A stretch of 64,000 nucleotides of DNA from VRUE01 sp963837735 (GCA_963837735.1 CAWIOM010000016.1:62001-126000), one strand, 5' to 3'; numbered from the stretch's first letter, positions 46,593 to 56,537 are shown. Numbers and translations are program-made. The notes: generated from the sequence alone by a model not told the origin.

Positions 46593-47003
46593 TCAGGCTT
46601 TTCCTGCCCTTTTTCGTGCCTGGAGGATGGATGCGGCTTCGCCCGACTCGGCCACGTAGCCGTCCCCCGGGGCAAGCTCCAGTCCAGCCTCCTGCCAGCC
46701 GACGATGCCGTCGGTGAGCTTGGCGGCGTCGAAGCCGGCGCCGGCGAGCGCCTCGGCGGCCATCGAGGAGCGGCTGCCGCCGCGGCAGTAGAGGACGACC
46801 GGGCGATCCCTGTCCAACTCGTCGCTACGCCCGGCCAGCCCCTCCAGCGGGATGTGGATGGCCCCGGGTATGTGGCCGGCGTCCCACTCGTGGTCGACAC
46901 GCACGTCGACAAGCTGAGCGCCTTCCTCGAGAAGCACCTGCGCTTTCTCGCGCGGGATCTCGATAGCGGTCGCAGGGCCCTCCTGCGGCGTGCCCTCAGT
47001 CAA
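46593..47003 (-). CDS. Single-domain rhodanese-like protein
   Basis: 136 residues. AQLVDVRVDHEWDAGHIPGAIHIPLE is the rhodanese start, and VVLYCRGGSRSSMAAEAL carries the active Cys in a CRGGSRS loop near residue 73. It can carry a persulfide sulfur, which suits its place just upstream of sulfite reductase in the sulfur operon. Its start overlaps the dodecin gene end by 8 bases. The exact sulfur acceptor is not known. Confidence 0.9.
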   Translation of the reverse strand: MTEGTPQEGPATAIEIPREKAQVLLEEGAQLVDVRVDHEWDAGHIPGAIHIPLEGLAGRSDELDRDRPVVLYCRGGSRSSMAAEALAGAGFDAAKLTDGIVGWQEAGLELAPGDGYVAESGEAASILQARKRAGKA

Positions 47004-47205
47004 CCTCAGTCCCCTCGATCAGGAAGGCGACCCGCACGTGGGCCCGGTACTCGTCGAGGTTCTCTCCGCGGATACCGGTCGAGACGATGTCGACGGCGCG
47101 GATGTTGCGCAGCGTTCCCTGCGCCTGGGCGAGGGCCTGCTTCGCCGCGTCGTCGGTAGAGGTCTTGGAGCTTCCGACCAGCTCGATGATTTTCACGACT
47201 GTCAT
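46996..47205 (-). CDS. Dodecin (small flavin-binding protein)
   Basis: 69 residues, the standard dodecin length. VVKIIELVGSSKTSTDDAAKQALAQAQ, then LRNIRAVDIVSTGIRGENLDEYRAHVRVAFLIEG, matches the alpha-beta fold that builds a dodecamer storing flavin or CoA. ATG 47205 overlaps the upstream small gene as ATGA. Its presence at the head of a sulfate assimilation operon may relate to flavin supply or redox buffering; this is inference. Confidence 0.92.
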   Translation of the reverse strand: MTVVKIIELVGSSKTSTDDAAKQALAQAQGTLRNIRAVDIVSTGIRGENLDEYRAHVRVAFLIEGTEVD

Positions 47206-47384
47206 CGCATCCCGCCTTCCAGATCCTTGATCGTTTGCTTGGCACCGACCCCCTCGAGCAGCGCCGCCCGCGTCCACGGATCGACGGTCTCGGCGGCCGG
47301 AGCCTCGGCTTGATTGGCGGCGAGGAACTGCTCGACCGCCGCGACGATCGCAGCGGCCTCGTCCGCGCTCGCGCTCCGCTTCAT
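47202..47384 (-). CDS. AccE-like small protein (acyl-CoA carboxylase epsilon subunit-like)
   Basis: 60 residues. DEAAAIVAAVEQFLAANQ followed by a Pro/Ala-rich stretch and DPWTRAALLEGVGAKQ resembles the short epsilon subunits of actinobacterial acyl-CoA carboxylases, which share an AAIxAAIxxFL helix and a W-x-x-A-x-L-E-x-V tail. The match rests on a short pattern, so it is tentative. No carboxylase gene is adjacent; the biotin-carrying subunit is about 8.4 kb away. Its stop overlaps the dodecin start, so the two are translationally coupled. Confidence 0.55.
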   Translation of the reverse strand: MKRSASADEAAAIVAAVEQFLAANQAEAPAAETVDPWTRAALLEGVGAKQTIKDLEGGMR

Positions 47385-47421
47385 GCACAGAGCCTAGTTG
47401 GAACCGCTGGATGACAAGCGT

Positions 47422-49177
47422 TTAGTGGCCCGGCTGGTGATCGTGGGTCTTGCCGAGGCCCTTGACCGGATGGCCGAGCGTCGTCTCGCCGCAGCTGACG
47501 GGGTGCGGATCGAATGCATCGACGAAGGCGTGGCCCATGGCGGCTGCGCGCAGATGGGCGCCTTTGACGATCTGTGAGCCCGGTGCGCACTGGATGGCCG
47601 CGTCGCGGACCCCGTCGCGGGCGTCGAGGACGTCTTCGCCGCCGCCGCCGTAGATGCGGTCTTCGCCGGGCTGGCCGAGGATCGCGTTGCTGCCGCCGTC
47701 GCCGATCAGGACGTCGTTGTCGAAGGAGCCCTCCATGTCCTCGTCGGAGGGGTCGAGGCGGACGGAGTGGCAACCCTTGACCTCGTCGATCCAGGCGCGG
47801 TGCTTGGGGAAGGAGACGTAGAGCAGCCCGGGGTGGGCCTGAGTCTCGGCGAAGGAGGCATCGTCCCTGCCGGGGCCGCCGACGATCGCCCCGCCGGCGC
47901 AGCCTCCGCCGGCGGCGAGCAGGTCGCCGTTGGCGCCGCCGTAGAGGAAGGTGGGGCCGGGGGTGCTGCCGATCAACCCGTCCGAGCCGGCGCCGCCGTA
48001 GAGCTTGTCGGCGCCGAACCCGGCCTCGATCAGGTCGTCCTCCGGACCGCCCTTGATCGTGTCGTCGCCGAGCCCGCCGGCGAGCCTGACGAAGCCGACC
48101 GCGGCCAGCGAGCCTTCGACATTGAGGCTGTCGTTGCCCGGGCCGAGGTCCGCCATCAGCCAGCGGGCCGGCCCGCCCAGAGCGCAGACGACCTGGGTGG
48201 GGCTGCGGTTTGGCCGGCTGCAACCGGGACCGATCGCGATTCCCTTGCGGGCGCTGACCCCGAAGGCCTCGGTGTCGGCAGTCGTAGGCGACGACGAAGT
48301 GGTCGGGGCCGCCGCGGCCGAGGATCGCCAGCCCGCCGCCGCCGCCGGGGGTCGTGTCCACCTCGACATAGCCGGATGACTTCGGCCTCCGTTCGTGGCC
48401 GCAGGAGGTGCGGCGGCCTTTGCCGCCCTGGCACTTGTCGGATCCCTCGTCGCCGTTCAGCGTGTCGGCTCCGCCGTGGCCGCGGAGGACGTCATTGCCG
48501 GGGCCGCCGTCGATGACGTTGGCCTGCTTCGTGCCGATGAGGATGTCGTCGAATGCCGAGCCTTCGAGGCTCTCAAAGCGGAAGAGGCGATCGTGTCCGT
48601 CTCCGCGGGCCATGTGCTTGGCCAGGGAGACCTTGACGCCGCCGCTGCGGCCGGCTCCGACGTCGGTCGCGAAGGAGGCGATGTCGCCGGCGCCGGCGCC
48701 GCCGTCCATGCGGTCGTAGCCGTAGTCCCCGTGGACGAGGTCCATGTTTCCCGGGCCGCCGCTGACGGTGTCGATCCCGAGGCTGCCGGCCGCCTCGTCG
48801 CCGTTGCCCGGACCGCCCAAAACGTGGTCGTCGCCGAGGTCGCCGATCACCCGGTCGTAGTCGCCGGCGCCGCCGTCGACGGTGTCGTTGCCGCGACCGC
48901 CGTGGATCAGGTCGGCGCCCGGCCCGCCGCAGATGATGTCGTTGCCGAGGCCGCCGAAGATTTCGTCATCGCCGCCGAGCCCGAGGATCACGTCGCGGCT
49001 CGGCGTGCCGCGCAGGACGTCGGGCCCGTCGGTGCCGACGATCGTCGCCCGCGCGTTGTGACAGCGGGGAACCTCTTCTTCGATCGGCGAGTCGGCACCC
49101 AGCGCGCTACCTACAAAGAGCAGCGCGATGAGCACCGCCGCCACCGTGGCCGCTCTCATGCCATGTCTGTTCGCCAT
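47422..49177 (-). CDS. Secreted RTX-type calcium-binding repeat protein (one frameshift)
   Basis: About 585 residues with a slip near 48285. A signal peptide (TVAAVLIALLFVGSALG) is followed by many glycine/aspartate nonapeptides of the GGxGxDxxx type: GLGGDDEIFGGLGNDIICGGPGADLIHGG, then later GGLGDDTIKGG and YGGGGEDVLDA. These form calcium-bound beta-rolls outside the cell. Scattered Cys pairs (RCHNARA, KCQGGKG...SCGHE) may form disulfides. No enzyme domain is evident. RTX proteins are usually exported, and here the signal peptide suggests Sec. Function unknown. Confidence 0.8.
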
Positions 49178-49214
49178 CCGAACGAGTAACCCTCGCCGGC
49201 GAGGAAGGGATCGC

Positions 49215-50582
49215 TCAAGCGCTGCGGATCAGCTTCTTGTTGACGAACTCGTCGGCGCCGTAGCGGCCGAGCTCGCGGCCGAAGCCGGAGCGCTTGAACC
49301 CCCCGAACGGCAGCTCCGGGCTGTCGGCGCCGACCAGGTTGACGTAGACCATTCCCGCTTCGATCTTGTCGGCGACCCGCTCGGCCTGCTCGGAGTCGGT
49401 GGTCATCAGGTAGGACCCGAGGCCGAACGGGGTCTGATTGGCGAGAGCAACCGCCTCGTCCTCGGAGGCGACCCGATAGACCTGCGCGACCGGCCCGAAG
49501 AACTCTTCCTGGGAGGCCTCGGCGCCGGGCTCGATCCCGGCCAGGATCGTCGGTTCGAAGTAGTTGCCGTCGCGCTTGCCGCCGACGACGACCTCGGCGC
49601 CGTTCTCGACCGCACGCCTGACCTGGTCCTCGAGCCGGTCGGCCGCCGTCTGCGAGGAGAGCGGGCCGACCGCGGTGTCCTCGGCTGTCGGATCGCCGGG
49701 CTTCGCGGCGCTGAGCTTCTCGCGGAAATTGTCGAGGAACTCGTCGTAGAGCTCGTCGGCGACGATGAAGCGCTTGGCCGCGTTGCAGGACTGGCCGGTG
49801 TTGTCGAGTCGCGCTTCGGTCGCCTGCTGGGCGGCGGCGCCGAGATCGTCGCTGCCGAGCAGGATGAAGGGGTCCGAGCCGCCGAGCTCGAGCACGACCT
49901 TCTTCAGGTTGCGGCCGGCGATCTCGGCGACGGCCGCGCCCGCCCGCTCGGAGCCCGTGACCGAGACGCCGTGCAGGCGCGGATCGGCGAGCACCCACTC
50001 GATCTGCTCGTTGGTGGCGTAGACGTTCTCGTAGGCGCCCTCGGGGAAGCCGGCGTCGTCGAACATCTGCTGCATCGCCTCGGCCGATTCGGGGCACTGC
50101 GGCGCGTGCTTGAGCAGGATCGTGTTGCCGATCACCAGGTTCGGCCCGGCGAAGCGAGCGACCTGGTAGTAGGGGAAGTTCCAGGGCATGATCCCGAGCA
50201 GGACCCCGTAGGGGCTGCGGCGGATCACCGCCGTGCCCTCGCCGCCGAGCAGCTCGATCGGCTCGTCGGCCATCAGGCTCTCGGCGTTGTCGGCGTAGAA
50301 ACCGTAGATCTCGGCCGCGAAGTCGACCTCGCCGAGCGCCTGCTCGATCGGCTTGCCCATCTCGCGGACGATGATCTCGGCCAGCTGACGGCGCCGGTCG
50401 GCGTGCAGCTCGCCGACCTTGCGCACCAGCGCCGCGCGCTCCGCCACGCCGGCGGAGCTCGGCCAGGTACGGGAGGCCTCATCGGCCCGCCCGATCGCGG
50501 CGCGGAGCTGCTCGTCGGAAATCTCCGGGTACTCCTTGACCGTCTCGCCGGTGGCGGGGTTGACTACCGCGTAAGTGCTCAT
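49215..50582 (-). CDS. NAD(P)-dependent aldehyde dehydrogenase, succinate-semialdehyde type
   Basis: 455 residues. VNPATGETVKEYPEI start, GIMPWNFPYYQVARF, VSVTGSERAGAAVAE, VLELGGSDPFILLG with the general-base Glu, and NTGQSCNAAKRFIV with catalytic Cys near residue 255 place it in the ALDH superfamily close to GabD1-like enzymes. It would oxidise succinate semialdehyde, or 4-aminobutanal, to the acid. ATG 50582 follows the ald stop with no gap, so it is translated with it. The context (aminotransferase, alanine dehydrogenase, polyamine transport) supports a GABA/putrescine role. Confidence 0.88.
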   Translation of the reverse strand: MSTYAVVNPATGETVKEYPEISDEQLRAAIGRADEASRTWPSSAGVAERAALVRKVGELHADRRRQLAEIIVREMGKPIEQALGEVDFAAEIYGFYADNAESLMADEPIELLGGEGTAVIRRSPYGVLLGIMPWNFPYYQVARFAGPNLVIGNTILLKHAPQCPESAEAMQQMFDDAGFPEGAYENVYATNEQIEWVLADPRLHGVSVTGSERAGAAVAEIAGRNLKKVVLELGGSDPFILLGSDDLGAAAQQATEARLDNTGQSCNAAKRFIVADELYDEFLDNFREKLSAAKPGDPTAEDTAVGPLSSQTAADRLEDQVRRAVENGAEVVVGGKRDGNYFEPTILAGIEPGAEASQEEFFGPVAQVYRVASEDEAVALANQTPFGLGSYLMTTDSEQAERVADKIEAGMVYVNLVGADSPELPFGGFKRSGFGRELGRYGADEFVNKKLIRSA

Positions 50583-51759
50583 TCAACTTCCTCCTGATCC
50601 CGCAATCCCTGCTTCGGATCGCGGGCGAGTGGTGTCGTTGTCATTTCCAAGTGCTTGCTCGACCGGCACGTACTCCTCGCCGACCGCCTCGGCGACCGCC
50701 GGGTGGGTGACGACGCCGCCGGCGACGTTCACCCCCGGCCGCAGGCCCGGATCCCTGCGGATCGCCTCGGCGACGCCGTTGTCGGCGAGGGAGATCGCGT
50801 AGGGCAGGGTGGCATTGGTCAGGGCCTTGGTCGAGGTGATCGGGACCGCGCCGGGCATGTTGGCGACGCAGTAGTGGGTGATCCCATCGACCTCGAAGGT
50901 CGGCTCGCGGTGCGTGGTCGGTCTCGAGGTCTCGAAGCAGCCGCCCTGGTCGATTGCGACATCGACCAGGACCGCGCCCGGCTTCATCAGCTTCAGCTGC
51001 TCGCGCTTGATCACATACGGGGCGCGGGCGCCGTGGACGAGCACGGCGCCGATCACGAGGTCGGCGCGGGGCAGCATCTCCTCGATCGCCAGCGTCGTCG
51101 AGTAGACGGTCGAGCAGCGGCCGCCGAAGGTGACGTCGAGGTCGCGCAGACGGTCGATCGATTTGTCGTAGACGAAGACGTCGGCCTCCATCCCGATCGC
51201 GATGAAGGCGGCGTTCATGCCGACCACGCCGCCGCCGATCACCATCACGTTGGCGGCGGCGACCCCGGGCACGCCACCGAGCAGGATGCCGCGGCCGCCG
51301 AGCGGCTTCTCGAGCATGAAGGCGCCCGCCTGGGTGGCGATCTTGCCGGCGATCTCGCTCATCGGGGCGAGCAGCGGCAGGCGGCCGCGGGCGTCCTCGA
51401 CGGTCTCGTAGGCGACGCAGGTGGCGCCGGACCCGCAGAGCCCGCGGGTCTGCTCGGGGTCGGGAGCCAGGTGCAGGTAGGTGAAGAGCAGCTGGCCGGG
51501 CCGCAGCATCTCGATCTCGACCGCCTGCGGCTCCTTGACCTTGAGGATCATCTCGGCCTCGCCGAATACCGCCGCCGCATCGGCGACCGTGCGGGCCCCC
51601 TGAGACTCGAACTCGGCGTCGCCGATCGCGCTCCCCTCGCCGGCCCCGGACTCGATCAGGACCTCGTGGCCGTGCTCGACCATCTCGCGGACGCCCGCCG
51701 GGGTGATCGCCACCCGGTACTCGTCGGGCTTGATCTCGGTCGGGAACGCCGACTTTCAT
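50583..51759 (-). CDS. ald: Alanine dehydrogenase (frameshift near the N-terminus)
   Basis: About 391 residues after removing one base near 51741, which links MKVGVP to TEIKPDEYRVAITPAGV. Further signatures are GHEVLIESGAGEGSAIGD, MILKVKEPQ, VMVIGGGVVGMNAAFIAIGMEADV (NAD-binding), DVAIDQGGCFETSRPTTH and NMPGAVPITST. It oxidatively deaminates L-alanine to pyruvate and ammonium. In this cluster it would regenerate the pyruvate used by the neighbouring aminotransferase. The PucR regulator gene is immediately upstream. Confidence 0.94.
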
Positions 51760-51874
51760 AATTCCGCCCGCCTGCTCTGCTCACACTCGCTCGCACTAAT
51801 TGCAACCGGCGATCTTGCTCCCTCGTTCCCGCGTCCGCGGCGGGCGGGTCGTGCCGACTTTGGGTTCTTCGCCA

Positions 51875-53427
51875 TCACACGAGCTCCCTGGCGCGGATCG
51901 CGAGCCAGAACTCGATCCGGTCATGGGCCCGGGAGAGGTCGCGGCCGGTGAGCTCCTCGACTTTGCGCATCCGGTAGCGCAGCGTGTGCCGGTGGCAGTA
52001 GACCTGACGGGCGGCGCGCTCCCACTGGCCGTTCTGCTCGATGAATGCCTCGAGCGAGCGCAGCAGCTCGCCGCCGTACTCCTCGTCGCCGGCCTGGATC
52101 GGGCCGAGGACGCTCTCGCAGTAGAGCTTCAGCGCCTCGTCGTCCTGGATCGAGAGCAGCAGGGTGAAGGCACCGAGGTCCCGCCAGGAGGCGACCTCCG
52201 GGGTCGACCGTTGGTGAAGGCGGTCGCCTCCAGCGCGCAGCGCGCCTCGTGGAAGGAGCGCCGCAGCTGCTCGGGCGGAGCCGGGCGGCTGGCCGCCGCC
52301 CGCACCGCGCCACGGTCCTTGACCAGGGCCCTGCGGGCGTCGGCGGCGACGTCGATCGGGTCGCGATCGGCGGCGTCGACGACCGCGCAGAGGAGCTCGC
52401 GCCCGCCGCTCTGGTGGGGTGCGACGACGGCGGGGCAGGCGTCGGCGGCAAGGGCCCGCTCGAGCGCCGACTCTGCAGAGGCGGGGTCATCGAGGGAGAA
52501 GACCAGGACGGCGGCCTCCTCGCCGATCCCGAAGGGCTCCAGGCGGCGGCGCAGCTCCGAGGGCTCGAGCAGGCCGCCGAGGGCACCGGCGAGGACATCG
52601 CCGGCAAGCCGGCGCTCGGTCTCGCGGGCGACGCGACGGCGCATCAGCTCGAGCGCGACGACGGCAACCGCCTGCTGGAGGATCAGCCGCTCGAAGTCGC
52701 CGAGGCCGCCGGAGTCGCGGACGATCACGACCCAGGCCTGCGGGGGGCCGCCGCCCGGCGAGATCACCGGGTGGGCGAGCGCCCGGCCGGCCACGGCCGG
52801 ATGGGCGGGGACGAAGGCGTGCCCGTCGCCGGTGTGGGCAAGGGCTTCCTCGCGGATCGCGGTGACCGCCTCGGCGGAGAGCTCGCGGCGGAAGCCTCGG
52901 CCCGCGAGCCGCTCGCCGCGGGCGCCGAGGATTGCCACCGTGCCGCCGACGGCGGAGGCGATCGTGGCGACTATCTCCTCCAGGCCCCGCTCTTCGAGGA
53001 CAAGGCGCTCGAGCCGGCGCTGGACGGCGATCCCCCGCTGCAGCACCTCGTACTGCTCGTTGACGAGGCGCGCGAAGGCCTTCTCGGTGATCGCGATGAA
53101 CGGTGTCGAGTAGGGCACCTCGAACAGCGGGAAGTCGCGCTTGGTCGCCTCGTCGACCAGGGCTTTCGGCAGTTTCGAGTGGCTGAACCCGGTGCCGAAG
53201 CCGAGGCCGGCGAGGTTGTGATCGGCGAGACGGCGGACGAAGGCACGCTGCTTGGCCGCCGAGTCGAAGGGGATGCCGGTCGTCAGCATCAGCTCGCCGC
53301 CCGAGAGCCACGGGGTCGGGTCCTCGAGCTCGGAGATGTGGACCCAGCGCACCGGCGACTCGGCGGCCTGCGTTCCCGCGGCAAGGTCGAGGCCGAGTTC
53401 GTCGAGCAGGCTCTGGACCGTCAGCAT
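51875..53427 (-). CDS. PucR-family transcriptional regulator (one frameshift)
   Basis: About 517 residues after correcting an indel near 52200. The N-terminal PucR domain (LTVQSLLDELGLDL; VRWVHISELEDPTPWLSGGELMLTTG) is followed by a GAF-like middle and, after the slip, a C-terminal helix-turn-helix: RSLEAFIEQNGQWERAARQVYCHRHTLRYRMRKVEELTGRDL. PucR proteins activate nitrogen-compound catabolic genes; this one sits among amine and GABA genes and is the obvious regulator. Its ATG 53427 is 7 bases after the aminotransferase stop. Confidence 0.88.
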
Positions 53428-53434
53428 CGGCGGC

Positions 53435-54820
53435 CTATCGCCGGATTCGCTTCCCGGCTTCGCCCAGTACGTCGCGCAGCACATCGTGAATTTCTTCGAA
53501 CTGCTCGGGGCCGGCGATCAGCGGCGGCGCGAGCTGCACGACCGGGTCGCCGCGATCGTCGGCGCGGCAGATCAGGCCGCGGCGGTAGAGCTCGCCGGAG
53601 AGGAAGCCGCGCAGCAGCTCCTCGGACTCCTCGTCGTCGAAGCTCTCCTTTGTCTCCTTGTCTTTGACCAGCTCGATCGCCTGGAAGTAGCCGGCGCCGC
53701 GCACGTCGCCGACGATCGGCAGGTCGCGCAGGCTCTCGAGCATCTCGCGGAATTCGCCCTCCTTGGCCCGCACCTGGCCGCAGAGGTCCTCGCGCTCGTA
53801 TATCTCGAGGTTCGCCATCGCGATCGCCGCGGCGACCGGGTGCCCGGCGAAGGTGAAGCCGTGGGCGAAGGAGGCGTCGCCCTCCATGAACGGCTCGGCC
53901 ACGCGGTCGCAGACGACCATCGCCCCCATCGGCGCGTAGGCGGAGGTGAGCGCCTTCGCCATCGTGATGATGTCCGGCACGTACTCGAAGCGATCGCAGC
54001 CGAAGTAGTGGCCGAGGCGGCCCATCGCGCAGATCACCTCGTCGGAGATCATCAGCACGTCGTGGCGGTCGCAGATCTCGCGAACGTGTTGGAAGTAGCC
54101 GTCCGGCGGGACGAAGCAGCCGCCGGCGTTCTGGACCGGCTCGAGGATCACCGCGGCAACCGTGTCCGCGCCCTCGAATTCGATCCGCTCCTCGATCGCC
54201 TTGGCCGCCCAGAGGGGGTGTCGATCCTCCGGCCAGCGGTAGATGTTGGTGTTGGGGACGTGGCAGCCGCCCGGGGCGAGGGGCTCGAACTGGCTGCGCA
54301 GCTCGGTGATCCCGGTCGCCGAGAGCGCTCCCAGCGAGGTGCCGTGGTAGGCGATCTCCCGGGCGATCACCTTGTGCTTCTGGCCTTTGCCGAGCGCCCG
54401 GTGGTAATTGCGAGCGAGCTTCAGCGCCGACTCGACCGCCTCCGAGCCGCCGTTGGTGAAGAAGACGCGGTTGAGGCCCTCCGGGGCCAGCGAAGCGATC
54501 CGCGCAGCGAGCTCGATCGCCCGCGGGTGGGCATAGCTCCAGAGCGTGTAGAAGTCGAGCTCCTCGACCTGGCGGGCGGCGGCTTCGCCGAGCTCGGAGC
54601 GGCCGTGGCCTGAATTGACGCAGAACAGGGCGGAGAGCCCGTCGAGATAGCGATTGCCGTGTTCGTCGTAGACGTAGCAGCCCTCGCCGCGGACGATTAT
54701 GGGGATCTCGTGATCGTCGCTGTAGGAGCCCATGCGCGAGAAATGCATCCACAGATGTCGCCTGGCGAGCTCCTGTAGGCCGGTTCCGACCTCGGACCTC
54801 GGCTGCGATGAAACGGCCAT
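53435..54820 (-). CDS. Class III omega-aminotransferase (putrescine/GABA:pyruvate-like)
   Basis: 461 residues. YVYDEHGNRYLDGLSALFCVN, FFTNGGSEAVESALKLARNY, AYHGTSLGA, VILEPVQNAGGC and LMISDEVICAMGRLG fit class III enzymes; the PLP Lys is in ITMAKALTSAYAPMG near residue 289. This resembles SpuC-type putrescine-pyruvate aminotransferases and omega-amino acid transaminases. It probably makes 4-aminobutanal or succinate semialdehyde plus alanine, feeding the dehydrogenases downstream on the same strand. A GGAGAGGAG ribosome site precedes ATG 54820, and TATACAT lies upstream. Confidence 0.87.
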   Translation of the reverse strand: MAVSSQPRSEVGTGLQELARRHLWMHFSRMGSYSDDHEIPIIVRGEGCYVYDEHGNRYLDGLSALFCVNSGHGRSELGEAAARQVEELDFYTLWSYAHPRAIELAARIASLAPEGLNRVFFTNGGSEAVESALKLARNYHRALGKGQKHKVIAREIAYHGTSLGALSATGITELRSQFEPLAPGGCHVPNTNIYRWPEDRHPLWAAKAIEERIEFEGADTVAAVILEPVQNAGGCFVPPDGYFQHVREICDRHDVLMISDEVICAMGRLGHYFGCDRFEYVPDIITMAKALTSAYAPMGAMVVCDRVAEPFMEGDASFAHGFTFAGHPVAAAIAMANLEIYEREDLCGQVRAKEGEFREMLESLRDLPIVGDVRGAGYFQAIELVKDKETKESFDDEESEELLRGFLSGELYRRGLICRADDRGDPVVQLAPPLIAGPEQFEEIHDVLRDVLGEAGKRIRR

Positions 54821-54914
54821 GCGTGACTCCTCTCCTGCTTCGACGTTATGTATAAAGCTAGCTCCGATATGCCCCGCGTTCAAGTGATCGATGGGTCAAG
54901 TCCGAACCGCCCCC

Positions 54915-54931
54915 TTGTACAGAACGTCCAA
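54915..54931. promoter_or_regulatory. Dyad TTGTAC-N5-GTCCAA, candidate PucR operator
   Basis: TTGTAC (54915-54920) and GTCCAA (54926-54931) are near-perfect inverted half-sites (5 of 6) in the 178-base region between the divergent aminotransferase and permease genes. The central position suits a regulator that controls both directions. Assignment to PucR is inference. Confidence 0.35.
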
Positions 54932-54962
54932 GGGATCGGTGCCAAGTTAGGACATCTGCCAC

Positions 54963-54992
54963 TTGCTTTCGCTGCCCTTTGGCGCATAGCTT
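54963..54992 (+). promoter_or_regulatory. Promoter TTGCTT-18-TAGCTT for a leaderless mRNA
   Basis: TTGCTT (54963-54968) and TAGCTT (54987-54992) are 18 bases apart; six bases follow before GTG 54999. The layout equals that at 18565-18600. Confidence 0.55.
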
Positions 54993-54998
54993 CAAGCC

Positions 54999-56537
54999 GT
55001 GGAGAGCACGCCGGCACCCGCGCCCACCGAGCTCAACCCCTCCGGAGTCGAAGACAAGGGGCTGAAGAAGAACGCGATCGGGTTCGTTTCCAGCGTCGTG
55101 ATCGGCGTCGCCTCCACCGCGCCGGGTTACAGCCTGGCGGCGACGCTGGGCTTCGTCGCCGCGGCCGTCGCCCTACAGGCGCCCGCGATCCTCCTGATCA
55201 GCTTCGTGCCGATGTTCCTCGTCGCTGCCGGCTACTACTACATGAACAAGGCCGACCCGGACTGCGGCACCAGCTTCTCCTGGGTGACGAAGGCGATGGG
55301 GCCCCAGCTCGGCTGGATCGCGGGATGGACGATCGTCGTCGCCGACATCATCGTGATGGCGAACCTGGCGCAGATCGCCGGCCTCTACACGTTCGAGCTG
55401 TTCGGCTGGCAGGCGGCGGTCGACTCGACCGCCGCGGTGACCGCGGTCGGCGTCATCTGGATCGTCGTCATGACCGCGATCGTCGTGATCGGGATCGAGC
55501 TCTCGGCCCGCACCCAGGTCGGGCTGCTGGCGGCGGAGGTGATCACCCTGGCGCTGTTCGCGGTCGTCGCCCTGATCAAGGTCTACTCCGGCAACGGCGG
55601 CCCCAACTCGGTCGACCCGAGCCTCTCCTGGCTCAACCCGTTCGCGCTCAGCCCCAGCGAGATCTCGGCGGGAATGCTGCTGGCCGTCTTCATCTACTGG
55701 GGCTGGGACACGACGGCGACGGTCAACGAGGAGACCGAGGACCCCGGTGAGGCGCCGGGCAAAGCGACGGTGATCAGCACCCTGATCCTGCTCGGGATCT
55801 ACATCGTCGTCGCCTTCGCCGCGCAGGCCTACGACGGCGTCAAGGGCCTGGTCGCGGAACCGGAAGACGTGCTCAGCCACCTCGGAACCGAAGTCTTCGG
55901 CTCCCCCCTCGACAAGATCCTGATCATCGCCGTGCTGACCTCGGCGGCGGCGTCGACGCAGACGACGATCCTGCCCACCGCCCGGACGACGCTCTCGATG
56001 GCGAGGGCGAACGCGCTGCCGAAGAGCCTCGGCAAGGTCCACCCGCGCTTTCTCACGCCCCACGTCTCGACGATCCTGATGGGCGCGCTCTCGATCATCT
56101 GGTACGTCGGCCTGACCCTGGCCAGCGAAGACATCCTCTTCGACTCGCTGGCGGCTCTCGGCCTGATGATCTCCTTCTACATCGGCCTCACCGGGTTCGC
56201 CTGCACGATCTACTACCGGCGCGAGCTCCTGCGCAGCGTCAAGAACTTCTTCTTCATCGGGGTCGGCCCCAGCTTCGGCGCCGCGATCCTCTTCTACCTG
56301 CTGGTCAAGAACGCGATCGAACTCTCCGACCCGGCCAACTCCGAATCGGGCAACTCCTGGTTCGGCCTCGGGCCGCCGCTGGTGATCGCGATCTTCTTCC
56401 TTATCCTCGGCGTCTTGCTGATGTTCGTCCAGTGGGGCAAGTTCCCTGAATTCTTCCGGCGCAGGCCGGAGGTGGTGCCCGCCGGCTTCCTCGAGGGAGA
56501 AGCGCCGCCGCCGGGCCCGACGGGGGTGGCGGACTGA
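54999..56537 (+). CDS. APC-superfamily amino acid/polyamine permease
   Basis: 512 residues and about twelve membrane helices. IGFVSSVVIGVASTAPGYSLAATLG is the broken first helix of APC transporters; SWVTKAMGPQLGWIAGWTIVVADIIVMANLAQIAG and YWGWDTTATVNEETEDPGEAPGKATVIS are conserved cytoplasmic/core motifs. It imports amino acids or amines by cation coupling. GTG 54999 is set by the leaderless promoter. It overlaps the universal stress gene by one base. Divergent position to the aminotransferase suggests the substrate is one of that pathway's amines. Confidence 0.85.
   Translation: MESTPAPAPTELNPSGVEDKGLKKNAIGFVSSVVIGVASTAPGYSLAATLGFVAAAVALQAPAILLISFVPMFLVAAGYYYMNKADPDCGTSFSWVTKAMGPQLGWIAGWTIVVADIIVMANLAQIAGLYTFELFGWQAAVDSTAAVTAVGVIWIVVMTAIVVIGIELSARTQVGLLAAEVITLALFAVVALIKVYSGNGGPNSVDPSLSWLNPFALSPSEISAGMLLAVFIYWGWDTTATVNEETEDPGEAPGKATVISTLILLGIYIVVAFAAQAYDGVKGLVAEPEDVLSHLGTEVFGSPLDKILIIAVLTSAAASTQTTILPTARTTLSMARANALPKSLGKVHPRFLTPHVSTILMGALSIIWYVGLTLASEDILFDSLAALGLMISFYIGLTGFACTIYYRRELLRSVKNFFFIGVGPSFGAAILFYLLVKNAIELSDPANSESGNSWFGLGPPLVIAIFFLILGVLLMFVQWGKFPEFFRRRPEVVPAGFLEGEAPPPGPTGVAD

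Noticed and set aside
47422..49177. Short repeated units resembling a CRISPR or tandem DNA repeat
   Set aside because: The periodicity is 27 bases in frame and encodes RTX nonapeptides; repeats are not identical and there are no spacers.
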